Assembly: GCA_963677085.2 (NCBI GenBank)
Contig: CAXXFH010000006.1
Span: 806,001 to 870,000 of the forward strand
Origin: G963677085 sp963677085
GTDB lineage: Bacteria; Planctomycetota; Planctomycetia; Pirellulales; Thermoguttaceae
Direction: 5' to 3'
Length of the DNA stretch: 64,000 bases
In this document: positions 1-8,340 of the stretch, piece by piece
Numbering within the stretch: the stretch's first letter is position 1
Layout: the number at the start of each line of letters is the position of its first letter
Made by a program: the position numbers and the translations under genes
The notes under the pieces: model-generated
Database searches by the model: none
What the model was told of the DNA's origin: nothing
Seen by the model: only the letters and a program-made list of their open reading frames with translations

Positions 1-585
1 ACGTTCGACCAGGAACACGTTCGCCACGGTACCCCCGACCACGCAACCGTCGACCGACAATTGTACGCCTTCGATCATCCCCTGGGCTTGAAGCTCGCGC
101 CGGGCGAGGACGTTTGGCAAATAGTTGCCGCACTTGATATCCGATGGACGACAGGCCGGTGGTATGCAGCGAGTTTCAACCACCATGGTCTTTATCCCCT
201 GCCGGTACGCCTCGGCCGGGTAAGGTGTCAACGGGCGGACCCAGATCGAGAGCAGCGGACGATCGCATCCGACCGTGCCAATGCCCGGAGGACCTTCGCC
301 CCGGCTGACCGTAATCCGCACGACGGCCTGCATTTCTTCGCTACGCCGAATGGTTTCTTCCACCCGGGCAACGAGTTTGTCGCGCGGCAACGGCAATTTG
401 ATTCCCGTGGCCCGAGAGCCCCGTTCGAGCCGGTCGAGGCGCGCGGCGAGCCGGAAGGCCGTACCACGATACACCCGGACGGTTTCGAAAATACTATCGC
501 CCAGTAGATAACCCCGATCGAACAACGATACGCGAGCGTCGTCGGCCGTGTGGAATTCGCCGTTGAGGTAGATCAGTGTGGGCAT
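1..585 (-). CDS. Class IV aminotransferase (branched-chain/D-amino acid type), 3' part outside window
   Basis: PLP-dependent fold-type IV aminotransferase, the family of IlvE, D-amino acid transaminase and aminodeoxychorismate lyase. The frame opens at ATG 585 (MPTLIYLNGEF) and runs without a stop off the left edge, giving 195 residues of a protein usually 280-300 long. Family marks are visible: FDRGYLLGDSIFETVRVYRG near the N-terminus, and SDIKCGNYLPNVLARREL, whose Lys is the expected PLP-binding lysine followed by the NYLxxxLA block. The later VGGTVANVFLVE matches the EGTxxNxF region with Gly in place of the usual Glu. Substrate cannot be fixed without the C-terminus. It is cytosolic and transcribed leftwards, 97 bp beyond the stop of the upstream acidic membrane protein. 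Confidence 0.85.
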   Translation of the reverse strand, partial: MPTLIYLNGEFHTADDARVSLFDRGYLLGDSIFETVRVYRGTAFRLAARLDRLERGSRATGIKLPLPRDKLVARVEETIRRSEEMQAVVRITVSRGEGPPGIGTVGCDRPLLSIWVRPLTPYPAEAYRQGIKTMVVETRCIPPACRPSDIKCGNYLPNVLARRELQAQGMIEGVQLSVDGCVVGGTVANVFLVER

Positions 586-682
586 GTCGATAGCAGGCGA
601 CGCGAGGCAATGTCCTGATTTTGGGCTCGTAACGCTTCCGACGAATGAAGCACGTTGGTGATAAGGAAACGGCCGCCGACGG

Positions 683-1333
683 TTACTCGTTTGCGTCTTT
701 GTTTTCTTGCGGCCGTTTTTCGTTTTCGCGTGGTGTTTCGGCCGCTTCCGCCTCCGCCTCCGACGGCTCGGGCCCGACTTCGGGCATCTCGACATCGTCG
801 GCAATCGGGGGCGAAGGCTTCAACAGTCTCTCGGGTACCTCGGGCACTTCGAAGTTCTGCTCCATGGGCGGTTCGTAGCTGAACGTCTCCGACACGTCCG
901 TCGAACTGTTGTGATTCGTGTTAACCTCTGCGTCGGGCTTCGCTGAGGTGGGGGCACCCATCTCGCCCGCTGCGTTGTTGGAATTGGTTTGGTGGTTGAG
1001 CTTGTTGTTCGACTCGGGCACGATCGACGAACTGCCGGTCGTCGAATCTTCGTTTTCCATCGTCTGGTGATTTGCCGTTTGATTATTCGCCGCGGTGTCT
1101 TCTTTCGACGTTGCCGCATCGTCCTGGATTGGGGTCGAGGTATCGCCGGGCGAGGTGTCGTTGTCCTCGCCTCCTGGCCAGCGGGGGGCCATTGGGGCAT
1201 TGGGACGCGGCGGCTTCAGGGCATCCGACCGCCAACCACCGGTGCTCCACCACCACCCGACCGCCACGCCGACTAGCACGATCGCCAGTGCGGAGATTAT
1301 CAAAGTCCGAATGTTTCTGGAACGGTTGGTCAC
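683..1333 (-). CDS. Single-pass membrane protein with acidic low-complexity domain
   Basis: No family recognised. I place the start at GTG 1333 (MTNRSRNIRTLIISALAIVL) because it precedes a basic patch and a clean membrane helix (about residues 8-28). The longer open frame to 1666 would translate through the inverted repeat at 1397-1500 and lacks such structure. After the helix comes about 190 residues rich in Asn, Thr, Ser, Asp, Glu and Pro, with NNQTANHQT- and PEPSEAEAEA-like stretches, probably disordered and exported or periplasmic. It has the layout of planctomycete anchored linker proteins. Function unknown; the existence of a real gene is likely but not certain. Confidence 0.55.
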   Translation of the reverse strand: MTNRSRNIRTLIISALAIVLVGVAVGWWWSTGGWRSDALKPPRPNAPMAPRWPGGEDNDTSPGDTSTPIQDDAATSKEDTAANNQTANHQTMENEDSTTGSSSIVPESNNKLNHQTNSNNAAGEMGAPTSAKPDAEVNTNHNSSTDVSETFSYEPPMEQNFEVPEVPERLLKPSPPIADDVEMPEVGPEPSEAEAEAAETPRENEKRPQENKDANE

Positions 1334-1396
1334 GGGTGAATGCCTTGGAACTGGGTTCCCGCCGGCTGCGCTACTTACCTCAAGGATCGTTAACTT

Positions 1397-1500
1397 TAGG
1401 ACAGACCGATAAACAACTTGCCGATTTTCCGGGCCGTGCTTCGCACCGTCTCTCGGTTTCCGCCTTGGTAAAGGGTAAGTTGCTTGTTGGTCTGTCCTTA
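1397..1500. repeat. MITE-like inverted repeat, family 1 copy a
   Basis: About 104 bp with imperfect terminal inverted repeats of about 25 bp: the left end reads TTAGGACAGACCGATAAACA and the right end, reverse-complemented, TAAGGACAGACCAACAAGCA. The core contains GCCGGGCCGTG-like sequence (GGGCCGTGCTTCGC). A second copy with the same ends and core lies at 20876-21000. No coding capacity, so any mobility would need a transposase in trans. It sits 64 bp upstream of the proposed start of the acidic membrane protein and may carry or disturb its promoter. Confidence 0.75.
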
Positions 1501-2139
1501 GACAAAGATTGGCGACCAACGAGAGCGGGGACTTTCCTGAGTGTGGTAGCACCGTTTGGCCGACGGCCCTGCCACCCGCCGTTCGTTCACAAAAGGCAAG
1601 GCTCAATAGGATAGCACGTTTCACGTGGGGAGCGGTCGTTTTTCGAAATCCGCCATCACTTCCCATCTATTATTCCTCACCCCCACTCCCGCCGCAACCA
1701 CGTCCCCGCCTGCACGGTCGTGGGCATCCGCAACGGCGAGACGGTCCGAGCGTTGGTTACCTTGCCACTGAATGTGGAACTTTCTCGCGGGAGAAATCGT
1801 CTTATTATTGAGCGTCGCATAAATAGTGACACGAGGGCGACCAACGGGAGCCTGGCAGTTGCGGGAAAATCGGCTGCGTGGCCTATTCACTACTTTTTCG
1901 AATATCAATAGTGATTGCCTCGACGTTTATCTTCTATCTTCCGATGTTGTCGTGGTGTGTAGCCGTTGAGCCGAGTTGTCTGGTCGCAGGCTGCTAATCG
2001 GCGGCACGATCGCGCCGTGTGGCTGACATACCGTACGACTGATTCTCGAACGAGCGTGTAGAAGCTATACTTTCGTGGCCGTATCGGCCTGTTCGGCAAA
2101 GCCCCTATCTTGCCCCCTCTTTCGCGGGAGAATTGCACC
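1501..2139. other. Intergenic region, no gene seen
   Basis: Between divergent genes. Open frames here are short, lack ribosome-binding sites and have no recognisable composition. A TTATTATTGAGCGTCGCATA stretch near 1801 and AT-rich sequence near 1890-1935 could hold the promoter of the DUF4139 gene, but I cannot point to a convincing -35/-10 pair. Confidence 0.4.
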
Positions 2140-4284
2140 ATGTTGTGTCCTGCTCGCTTTCGATGTCTGTTTTCACAGCAGACGATCGTGGTGGCCTGTG
2201 TTGTCGCCGCACTGTTGAGTAGCATTGCTCTGGCCGACGACGTCCAAATCTCAACGGCCAACCTGCCGCTGAAGAAGGTCGTGCTGTTCAACGCTGGCGT
2301 TGGATTTTTTGAACGCAGTGGGCAAGTTCAGGACAACGCCCAGGTGGAACTGCAATTCAACGTCGACGATATCAACGACCTGCTGCAAAGCATGGTCGTG
2401 CAGGATTTCGACGGCGGAAAGGTTTCAGCCGTCGGCTATGCTTCTCGCGATCCAATCACTAAAACACTGAAGACCTTCGCCATCGACCTGACGACCAACC
2501 CCACACTGGCCCAACTACTCGCACAAGTACGCGGCGAGAAGGTGCAGCTCGACGCGCCCGACGAAATTGCCGGCGTTATCCTCGGTTTGCAGAAGCGTAC
2601 GAAAAAGATCGCGAACCACGACGAGGTCATCGTAGTCGACGTGCTCAACCTGCTGACCGACGACGGCCTGCGCTCCGTCGACCTGGACAACGTCGGCCGC
2701 GTGAAGTTGCTCAACGAGAAGCTCGACGCCGAGTTGCGCAAGGCCCTCGCGTTGCTGGCCACGGCGCATTCGACCGACAAGAAGGCCGTTACGCTGGACT
2801 TCCTCGGCGAGGGAGCGCGCCGGGTGCGCGTGGGTTACATCCAAGATATGCCCGTCTGGAAGACCAGCTACCGGCTGGTGCTCGACGAGAAAGACGAAAA
2901 CACCAAGCCCATGCTGCAAGGTTGGGCCATCGTCGAAAACACGACCGAAGAAGACTGGAACAACGTGCGATTGTCGCTGGTCAGCGGCCGGCCGATCAAC
3001 TTCGTCATGGACCTTTACCAGCCGCTCTACGTACCGCGGCCCGAGGTGCAGTACGAGTTGTTCACTTCGCTCACGCCGCAATCGTATGGGCAGGATCTGG
3101 CCAGAAAGAAAATGGAGTTCGCCCGACGAGCGGCGCACGGTGCACCGCCGGCAAAACCCGCTTTGGCGGCCGGCGCGATGCGTCAACGAGGCCTGGAAGA
3201 GAAGGCCAAGCAATTCGCGGGCAGGGAGTTAAGAGAAGAATCGGGCCCTGGCGGCGCGGTGTTTGCCGACGTAGCGGATGAGTGGAACATCGGCCAAGGC
3301 GTTCAGTCGGCCGCTCAGGCCGGCGATGTGGGCGAGTTGTTTCAGTACGAAATCGACACGCCCGTGACCCTTTCGCGGCAGAAGTCGGCCATGTTGCCGA
3401 TCGTCAACGGCGAAGTCCAGGCGGCGAAGGTTTCGATCTACAACGAAGGCGTGTTGGCGAAACATCCGCTTAGCGGCTTGCGGCTGACCAATTCGACCGA
3501 ATTGCACCTGATGCAAGGGCCGATCACCGTGTTCGACGGCGGGGTCTACGCCGGTGACGCCAAGATCGACGACCTACCGCCCGGCAGCGAGCGGTTGCTG
3601 AGCTACGCGATCGACCTCGACACGGAAGTCGCCCCGCACGGGCCGCAGCAGACCGACGACATCACGCAAATACGACTGATCAAGGGCACGATGCTGGTCA
3701 CTCGCAAGGCCGTTCGCTCGAAAGAGTACACGGTGAAAAACTCGGGCGAGAAGACCAAGAACGTGTTGGTCGAGTATCCGTTGGACAAGAGTTGGAAGCT
3801 GGTTACGCCCGAGAAACCGGGCGAGAAAACCCGCGACCGTTACCGGTTTGCCGTGACGGCCGAGCCGGGAGTTTCAGCCGAGTTGAAGGTGGTCGAGGAG
3901 AAGACGACCAGCCAGTACCTCGCGCTGAACAACATGCCCGAGGGCACGATTCGCATGTATCTTGCCCAAAAGGTTCTCGGCGAGAAGGTCAAAGCCGCGC
4001 TGGCCGAAATTATCGAGCGAAAGACGACCCTGGCCGAGATCGACACGAAGCGCGCCCAGTTCGAACAACAGATCAACGCGATTGCCCAAGAGCAATCGCG
4101 AATCCGGCAGAATATGTCCCGACTGGACCGCAATAGTGATCTTTTCAAGCGGTATGTGAAGAAGTTCAACGACCAGGAAAACCAGATCGAAAACTTCAAT
4201 GAAGAAATCGCCGGGCTGCTCAAAGAACAAAACGCGATGCAGAAGGCGTTGGACGAGTATCTAACGAATCTGACGATAGACTGA
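2140..4284 (+). CDS. Secreted DUF4139 domain protein
   Basis: Start chosen at ATG 2140, which has GGGAG about 9 nt upstream; the frame is open from TTG 2110. Residues 1-34 form a signal peptide ending ALLSSIALA-DD. The mature part (LPLKKVVLFNAGVGFFERSG, then a beta-rich region with VWKTSYRLVLDEK and GWAIVENTTEEDWNNVRLSLVSGRP) matches the DUF4139 domain also found in mucoidy-inhibitor MuiA-like proteins. The last 80 residues (from ALAEIIERKTTLAEI) are a Glu/Gln/Asn-rich coiled coil. The molecular role of the family is not established; exported or envelope location is inferred from the signal peptide. It is convergent with the propeller gene, with 13 bp between the stops. Confidence 0.8.
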   Translation: MLCPARFRCLFSQQTIVVACVVAALLSSIALADDVQISTANLPLKKVVLFNAGVGFFERSGQVQDNAQVELQFNVDDINDLLQSMVVQDFDGGKVSAVGYASRDPITKTLKTFAIDLTTNPTLAQLLAQVRGEKVQLDAPDEIAGVILGLQKRTKKIANHDEVIVVDVLNLLTDDGLRSVDLDNVGRVKLLNEKLDAELRKALALLATAHSTDKKAVTLDFLGEGARRVRVGYIQDMPVWKTSYRLVLDEKDENTKPMLQGWAIVENTTEEDWNNVRLSLVSGRPINFVMDLYQPLYVPRPEVQYELFTSLTPQSYGQDLARKKMEFARRAAHGAPPAKPALAAGAMRQRGLEEKAKQFAGRELREESGPGGAVFADVADEWNIGQGVQSAAQAGDVGELFQYEIDTPVTLSRQKSAMLPIVNGEVQAAKVSIYNEGVLAKHPLSGLRLTNSTELHLMQGPITVFDGGVYAGDAKIDDLPPGSERLLSYAIDLDTEVAPHGPQQTDDITQIRLIKGTMLVTRKAVRSKEYTVKNSGEKTKNVLVEYPLDKSWKLVTPEKPGEKTRDRYRFAVTAEPGVSAELKVVEEKTTSQYLALNNMPEGTIRMYLAQKVLGEKVKAALAEIIERKTTLAEIDTKRAQFEQQINAIAQEQSRIRQNMSRLDRNSDLFKRYVKKFNDQENQIENFNEEIAGLLKEQNAMQKALDEYLTNLTID

Positions 4285-4297
4285 CGACGCGTTTTTT

Positions 4298-5563
4298 CTA
4301 CCGTCTGCGTTTTGCCCGCAGATCATAGCACAGCAGCACATCCTGGTCGCGAAGGTACAGCCGGCCGTCGACCACGATCGGGTAGGGCCAGGCGTTTTTG
4401 CCGCTACGGTCGGGTTGGTCGAATTTGCCGCGGAGGCGGAACTCGCGCGGCGTGGCTTCGACGAGCGTGACCGGGCCCTTTTCGCTGCGGCAAATCAACA
4501 TCCCGTCGGCGTAGACCAACGAGCACTTGCCCGGCTCACGCGATTTCCACATCACCTTGCCCGTCTTGTAGTCCAAGCAGGTGAGGATGCCCGGGTCGTT
4601 GGCCCCGTAAAGGTAACCGTCGACCAGCAGGACGCCGCCATGGTGGTTTTTTAGGTCCTTGGTGAAGTAGATCTGTTGGGCCTGAAATCCGTCGGCGCCG
4701 CGGCGAATCCAAGCGCAACCGGCGCCGGTGCCGTAGCCCGACGAAGCGAAAACGGTTTGGCCCAGCGAGATGGGCGTAGCCACGTTGATGCCGCCGTAGC
4801 TCGTATTGGCCGGGGCATCGTAGTTCCAGAGCAACTTGCCATTGGCGGCTGCCACGCCGAGGAGCGACTTACCGGTAAACGCGACGTACTGGGGCACGCC
4901 GCCGATCTTGACCGGAATGATCGAGGAATACGACGCCGGTTGGCCGATCGGCGAAGTCCACACGGTTTCGCCCGTCATTTTGTTGAGCGCCGCAACGGTG
5001 GCCGTTTCTCCGCCCGGGGTGCAGACGGCCCGATCTCCGTCGATCAGCACGGATTCGCTATAGCCCCACTGAGGAATCTTGCCGCCGAAGTCTTCGACCA
5101 AATTGCGGTGCCAGCGAATCGAGCCGTCGCGAGTATTCATGCAGACCAGCTCGCCGTTGATACCCAGTGCATAGAGGCGATCGTCGTCGATGGTGGGCGT
5201 GCTGCGCGGCCCCGCGTAGCCGCTGCCCTTGTGTCGGATCATGCCCGTGGCCGAGGCCCACACCTGGAGCCCCTTGCGGCTGACGTCCAGCGCCACGACC
5301 CATTCCTTGCCGTTGCCGTCGCCCATGGTGTAGAGCATGTTGCCGACGACCGACGGCGTGCTGTAGCTTTCGCCGAGGCCCGTTTTTTTCCACAACAGCG
5401 GCGGTCCCTCCTCGGGCCACTGCTTCAGCAGGCCGCGTTCCGAGCAAAGACCGTCGCGCCGCGGTCCGCGCCAACCGGGCCAGTCAGCAGCCACGGCATG
5501 CGTGCTGAGCAAAACGAGGAGCAACAAGGAAAGGGCGAGAAGGCGTGGTGTCATGATATCCAT
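4298..5563 (-). CDS. Secreted PQQ-binding-like beta-propeller protein
   Basis: 421 residues with an N-terminal signal peptide (LLALSLLLLVLLSTHAVAADW). Repeated blade motifs follow: DWPGWRGPRRDGLCSE, STPSVVGNMLYTMGDGNG, STPTIDDDRLYALGINGELV, IRWHRNL, ATVAALNKMTGETVWTS, LTCLDYKTGKVMWKS, LYLRDQDVLLCYDL. These are typical of the PQQ-like/BamB-type propeller proteins that are abundant in planctomycetes (WPxWRGPxRxG start). No calcium- or PQQ-ligand set of a quinoprotein dehydrogenase is evident, so it is more likely a binding or structural propeller than an enzyme. The start could equally be the in-frame ATG at 5554. Confidence 0.85.
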   Translation of the reverse strand: MDIMTPRLLALSLLLLVLLSTHAVAADWPGWRGPRRDGLCSERGLLKQWPEEGPPLLWKKTGLGESYSTPSVVGNMLYTMGDGNGKEWVVALDVSRKGLQVWASATGMIRHKGSGYAGPRSTPTIDDDRLYALGINGELVCMNTRDGSIRWHRNLVEDFGGKIPQWGYSESVLIDGDRAVCTPGGETATVAALNKMTGETVWTSPIGQPASYSSIIPVKIGGVPQYVAFTGKSLLGVAAANGKLLWNYDAPANTSYGGINVATPISLGQTVFASSGYGTGAGCAWIRRGADGFQAQQIYFTKDLKNHHGGVLLVDGYLYGANDPGILTCLDYKTGKVMWKSREPGKCSLVYADGMLICRSEKGPVTLVEATPREFRLRGKFDQPDRSGKNAWPYPIVVDGRLYLRDQDVLLCYDLRAKRRR

Positions 5564-5636
5564 CCAATTCGAGGGCCGAGAGAATCGGTAGTGAGCTAGG
5601 GGCTAGATACTAGTGCTTTGTCAAACCTAAAAAATG

Positions 5637-5713
5637 GGGTGCCATGCTCCACGCTTGCGTGGGCATGTTCCTCGCGATTTCAGCATGTCCACGCAAGCGT
5701 GGACATGGCACCC
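5637..5713. repeat. GGGTGCCA-bounded double hairpin, copy A
   Basis: Bounded by GGGTGCCA and TGGCACCC. Inside are a left hairpin around CCACGCTTGCGTGG and a right hairpin around GTCCACGCAAGCGTGGAC. Four more loci share the boundaries but have different inner sequence (8407, 23743, 45948, 61949). Confidence 0.75.
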
Positions 5714-5728
5714 ACAACCCCTAGTACG

Positions 5729-6409
5729 TCATCCAGCAAGTTTCTTCCGGTATAGTTCCGGGAACACTCGGCGGGCGTCGTTGTTATTGAAGGTCCAGTC
5801 GATTATGGCTTTGCGGCGATTTCGGTCGCGGGCCCAAGTCGCCGCATGACGTTGAACTTCTTCGATTGTAGGAATCCGTCGCCCGAGGCATTGCTTGGTC
5901 AACACGGAGATTTCAATTTCTGCCATGTTCAGCCAACTGGCGTGCTTGGGTGTGTAGTGCCATACGATGCGTCGCAGAGATTGCTTCGCTTTCGTGGCGT
6001 CAAACGTTTCGATGAGGGACTTTTCGTTGTGCGTGTTGAGGTTGTCGAGAACCAAATGAATCCGACGAGCCTTGGGATAACGCTGAAGCAGATCACGCAC
6101 GAATCGTGCGAAATCGGCCCGTTTGCGATGACGCCGAGCCTGGACGAAGCGTTTGCCACCATTCGGCTCAACGGCGACAAAGATACTGCACGTGCCGCAA
6201 CGACGATACTCGTAGTCCTGCTTAGCCGCCTTGCCTGGTACGGCAGGCTTGAAGGGACACGTATCGTCCAGGAGTTGATACGGCTGCTCGTCCATGCAAA
6301 TCAACGGTTCTCTCGGGTTGAACGCCTTTTCATACTGGTCGAGGACGTCCTCCATTCTGTCGCGAAACTCTTCGGTGAGTCTCGGAATGCACCATGTTTT
6401 TTTCGCCAT
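5729..6409 (-). CDS. IS630 transposase ORFB (DDE catalytic domain), copy 1
   Basis: Catalytic part of an IS630 transposase. The triad is visible as CMDEQ, LVLDNLNTHN and SWLNMAEIE; numbered on the frameshift-fused 370-residue protein these are D184, D266 and E308. The frame is open further upstream, but family continuity (KPWRKK then TWCIPRLTEEF) shows that translation enters from ORFA at the A7 run 6397-6403 by a -1 slip. An ATG at 6409 right beside the slip site could also start a catalytic-domain-only product. The last residues (YRKKLAG) reach into the terminal repeat. Confidence 0.9.
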   Translation of the reverse strand: MAKKTWCIPRLTEEFRDRMEDVLDQYEKAFNPREPLICMDEQPYQLLDDTCPFKPAVPGKAAKQDYEYRRCGTCSIFVAVEPNGGKRFVQARRHRKRADFARFVRDLLQRYPKARRIHLVLDNLNTHNEKSLIETFDATKAKQSLRRIVWHYTPKHASWLNMAEIEISVLTKQCLGRRIPTIEEVQRHAATWARDRNRRKAIIDWTFNNNDARRVFPELYRKKLAG

Positions 6410-6840
6410 GGCTTCATGTCGTGCTCTTTCAGCCACAACGCAACCTCGCTCTTGCTGATCGAATCGACGAAGCCTCGTTTCACGGCGTGCACGCAGAGTA
6501 GTTCCAGCGTCCAGCGGACGCGGCCCTCCGGCGGATCGCTGCAAGCCAACGCCACGACTTGCTGCTTCTGCCGTGGCGTAAACGTGGGCGGAGCACCGGA
6601 TCGAGGGGCGTCGTACAACGCTTCCTCTAAACTCCCGGTACAGAACCGTTTACGCATACTGCGAACAGTTCGATCCGTGCAACCAACGTGTTCGGCAATC
6701 TCCTCATCCGTGAATCCTTCATCTGATTTCAGCAGAATCAAGGCACGCCGAACCACACGCACGGATCGCGTGCCGGTATGCACCAACTCCTGCAAATGCT
6801 GTCGGGCCTCGTCCTTGAGGCGTACAATGTGTTCCTTCAT
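6301..6840 (-). CDS. IS630 transposase ORFA (helix-turn-helix), copy 1
   Basis: N-terminal DNA-binding half of the transposase. Residues about 35-70 (SDEGFTDEEIAEHVGCTDRTVRSMRKRF) are a winged-helix/HTH of the kind found in IS630 and Tc1 elements, followed by a second HTH-like region ending SISKSEVALWLKEHDMKPWRKK. After the lysines the zero-frame continues into about 30 residues unlike the family (HGAFRDSPKSF...), whereas the -1 frame continues the conserved sequence. Read through the slippery A_AAA_AAA this gives a 370-residue transposase. Alone it could act as a regulator that binds the ends. Confidence 0.9.
   Translation of the reverse strand: MKEHIVRLKDEARQHLQELVHTGTRSVRVVRRALILLKSDEGFTDEEIAEHVGCTDRTVRSMRKRFCTGSLEEALYDAPRSGAPPTFTPRQKQQVVALACSDPPEGRVRWTLELLCVHAVKRGFVDSISKSEVALWLKEHDMKPWRKKHGAFRDSPKSFATEWRTSSTSMKRRSTRENR
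6397..6403 (-). promoter_or_regulatory. A7 slippery heptamer for -1 frameshift in IS630
   Basis: On the minus strand the ORFA frame reads CGA AAA AAA CAT, i.e. A_AAA_AAA in the X_XXY_YYZ register. Slipping back one base yields AAA AAA ACA TGG and continues the conserved transposase. The same seven A are kept in all four copies (also 55654-55660, 60584-60590, 62827-62833). Confidence 0.75.
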
Positions 6841-6906
6841 GCCGGTGCTTATACCACCGGAAACAATTTCATGGAAGGCGTACTAGTTTGAAAGTTGACA
6901 GAGCAC

Positions 6907-7290
6907 TAGGGGCTGGGGCAACGTGTTGCCGTGACGAGTCCGCCGACTATCGAACATTTTACCCAGAATCGACTCCGATTGGCTACCGGCGATTGCAGGG
7001 GGTGGAATTGGACCACGATCTTGCCGTCTCGTGGGGTACTTGGTTTCTCGATCAAACGAGGATTCACGACCACCGAGAAACCCCCTCTTGCGCGACGTTT
7101 TACTTGCCCTGTAGCAGGGCTGGAGAAACGCCGGATTGCCGTGGACCTACACCGTCGACGATGAGAAGCTGCTGTTACCGCGAGACGAACCCTGAATCGC
7201 GTCATCGGGCCGCGGATAGGTTGTCCATGGTCGCTCAAGCGACCAAGCCTTTCAGCTTTCAGTTTTCCGCTTTCGGCTTTCCGGTTTTTC
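6907..7290. other. Intergenic region with one short palindrome
   Basis: About 380 bp between IS630/MITE and the next gene. No credible open frame. It contains TGGTCGCTCAAGCGACCA at 7228-7245, a relative of the TGGCCGCTGAAGCGGCCA family, followed by a pyrimidine-rich TTTCAGCTTTCAG run. Confidence 0.5.
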
Positions 7291-8340
7291 CTAAACCGGC
7301 TTCACGCTCGTTATCCACAGAAACGGTTTACCGGCCTCGTCCACGCGAAGTTCGGCCTTCAGTCCGGCCTGGAAGAGCATCTTCCGTAGGGCCAGGCTGT
7401 ATGTGGTCTTGCTGCGCGGATGGTTCACAAACGCCTTGGCCGGATCGATGCCGTGTCGGGCCAGGGCGTTGTGGTCCCAGAGCACGGGCACTTCCAGCCG
7501 TTTGGCAATTGCCGCCAGGGCCTTGTCGGCCGATACGCCCTGAATGTTGATGTTATGGAATTCGAACAGCGCCGGCAACAGTTCGCGGCGTGCGTCGCCC
7601 GGCTCCCAGCCGACCGGCCAGACGTCGAGTCCCTGCTTGGCTGGTACCACGTCGCACACCAGCCGACTGCCCTGCTGCCGCGGCACCAAGCAATAGCCGG
7701 CCGGGCGAAGCACGCAGGCCAAGGCCGTGCCCGAGCTTAAAAGCATCAGGTCCTCCTGCACCTTGTCGGCCGAAAGCACGTTGGCCGAGGCCGGATCGGC
7801 TTGAAGCGGTACGCTCAAGTCCTGGGCGATGCGACGCACCACCTCGGTGCGCGTTTGACCTTCGGTGGCAAAGGTCACCGGTTGGCTCAGTGCTTTGCGC
7901 AAGTGCTCGAAGGCCGCCGCCGACAGGCCGAAGGCGCCTTTCTTCTCGCGGTGATCGGCCGGCCCGAAGCGGGCTAACTCCTCGAGCCACGTGACCAACC
8001 GGCCCACGTCGCGCATGCGTATCTGGCCCAAGGGCAGGACCAACTCGTCGCGCGAGCGAACGATGCCCGTGACGACATAGGTCGGACTGGCATCGGTACC
8101 GCGAACCTCGATCCCTACCTTATCGCCCGGCCGCGCGCCACGCATTCGAACATTGCGAATGCCGGCCTGGCTGAGTGCCTTGAGCCACTGCTGGTAGGCC
8201 ATCGCGGCGCCGCCCCCTTCGCCAACCAGTTCCAACTGCACACGACCTTCGGCGGCTTCAACCGATCGGGCCGACCAACCCGCGGCGATAACCAAACCGA
8301 CGACCAGGAAGAACCAACGTGCGATGCGACAAAAGACCAT
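7291..8340 (-). CDS. Secreted protein of unknown function
   Basis: 349 residues with a clear signal peptide (MVFCRIARWFFLVVGLVIAAGWSARSVEA-AEG). The mature protein alternates alpha and beta segments. Its N-terminal part speaks of nucleic-acid- or peptide-independent features only (VQLELVGEGGGAAMAYQQWLKAL), and the later part has two similar motifs, SQPVTFATEGQTRTEVVRRIAQDLSVPL and GVSADKALAAIAKRLEVPVLWD. These resemble the secretin/TonB short N-terminal (STN-like) fold in pattern (hydrophobic-x-[LV]-x-x-IA-x-x-L-x-[LV]-P). I do not recognise a named family. It stands alone between IS630 copy 1 and a hairpin-rich intergenic region. Confidence 0.65.
   Translation of the reverse strand: MVFCRIARWFFLVVGLVIAAGWSARSVEAAEGRVQLELVGEGGGAAMAYQQWLKALSQAGIRNVRMRGARPGDKVGIEVRGTDASPTYVVTGIVRSRDELVLPLGQIRMRDVGRLVTWLEELARFGPADHREKKGAFGLSAAAFEHLRKALSQPVTFATEGQTRTEVVRRIAQDLSVPLQADPASANVLSADKVQEDLMLLSSGTALACVLRPAGYCLVPRQQGSRLVCDVVPAKQGLDVWPVGWEPGDARRELLPALFEFHNINIQGVSADKALAAIAKRLEVPVLWDHNALARHGIDPAKAFVNHPRSKTTYSLALRKMLFQAGLKAELRVDEAGKPFLWITSVKPV

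Larger units (their letters stand above)
5724..6883 (-). mobile_element. IS630-family insertion sequence, copy 1 (1160 bp)
   Basis: The ends are GTACGTCATCC and, reverse-complemented, GTACGCCTTCC. Both are flanked by the duplicated TA of a CTAG target, which is the IS630 signature. It carries ORFA and ORFB on the minus strand. Three near-identical copies lie at 54970, 59911 and 62154. Copy 1 differs from them at 5996 (G versus A) and at 6161 (A versus T, giving Asn for Lys in ORFB). It is inserted inside the family 3 MITE-like element. Confidence 0.95.
5613..6906. repeat. CTAG-flanked MITE-like element (family 3 copy a), interrupted by IS630 copy 1
   Basis: Ends are GTGCTTTGTCAAAC at 5613 and, reverse-complemented, GTGCTCTGTCAACTT at 6906, each flanked by the TA of a CTAG (5610-5613 and 6906-6909). 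Removing IS630 (5724-6883 and one TA) leaves about 132 bp carrying a GGGTGCCA...TGGCACCC double hairpin. The undisturbed relative at 45924-46070 has the same ends, the same hairpin frame and the same CAACCCCTA segment at the point where IS630 entered here. Its ends differ from those of IS630, so another transposase would have mobilised it. Confidence 0.75.

Noticed and set aside
5846..6886. 346-residue plus-strand frame repeated in every IS630 copy (also 55103, 60033, 62276)
   Set aside because: It is the antisense shadow of the transposase; the minus-strand frames carry the HTH and DDE motifs.
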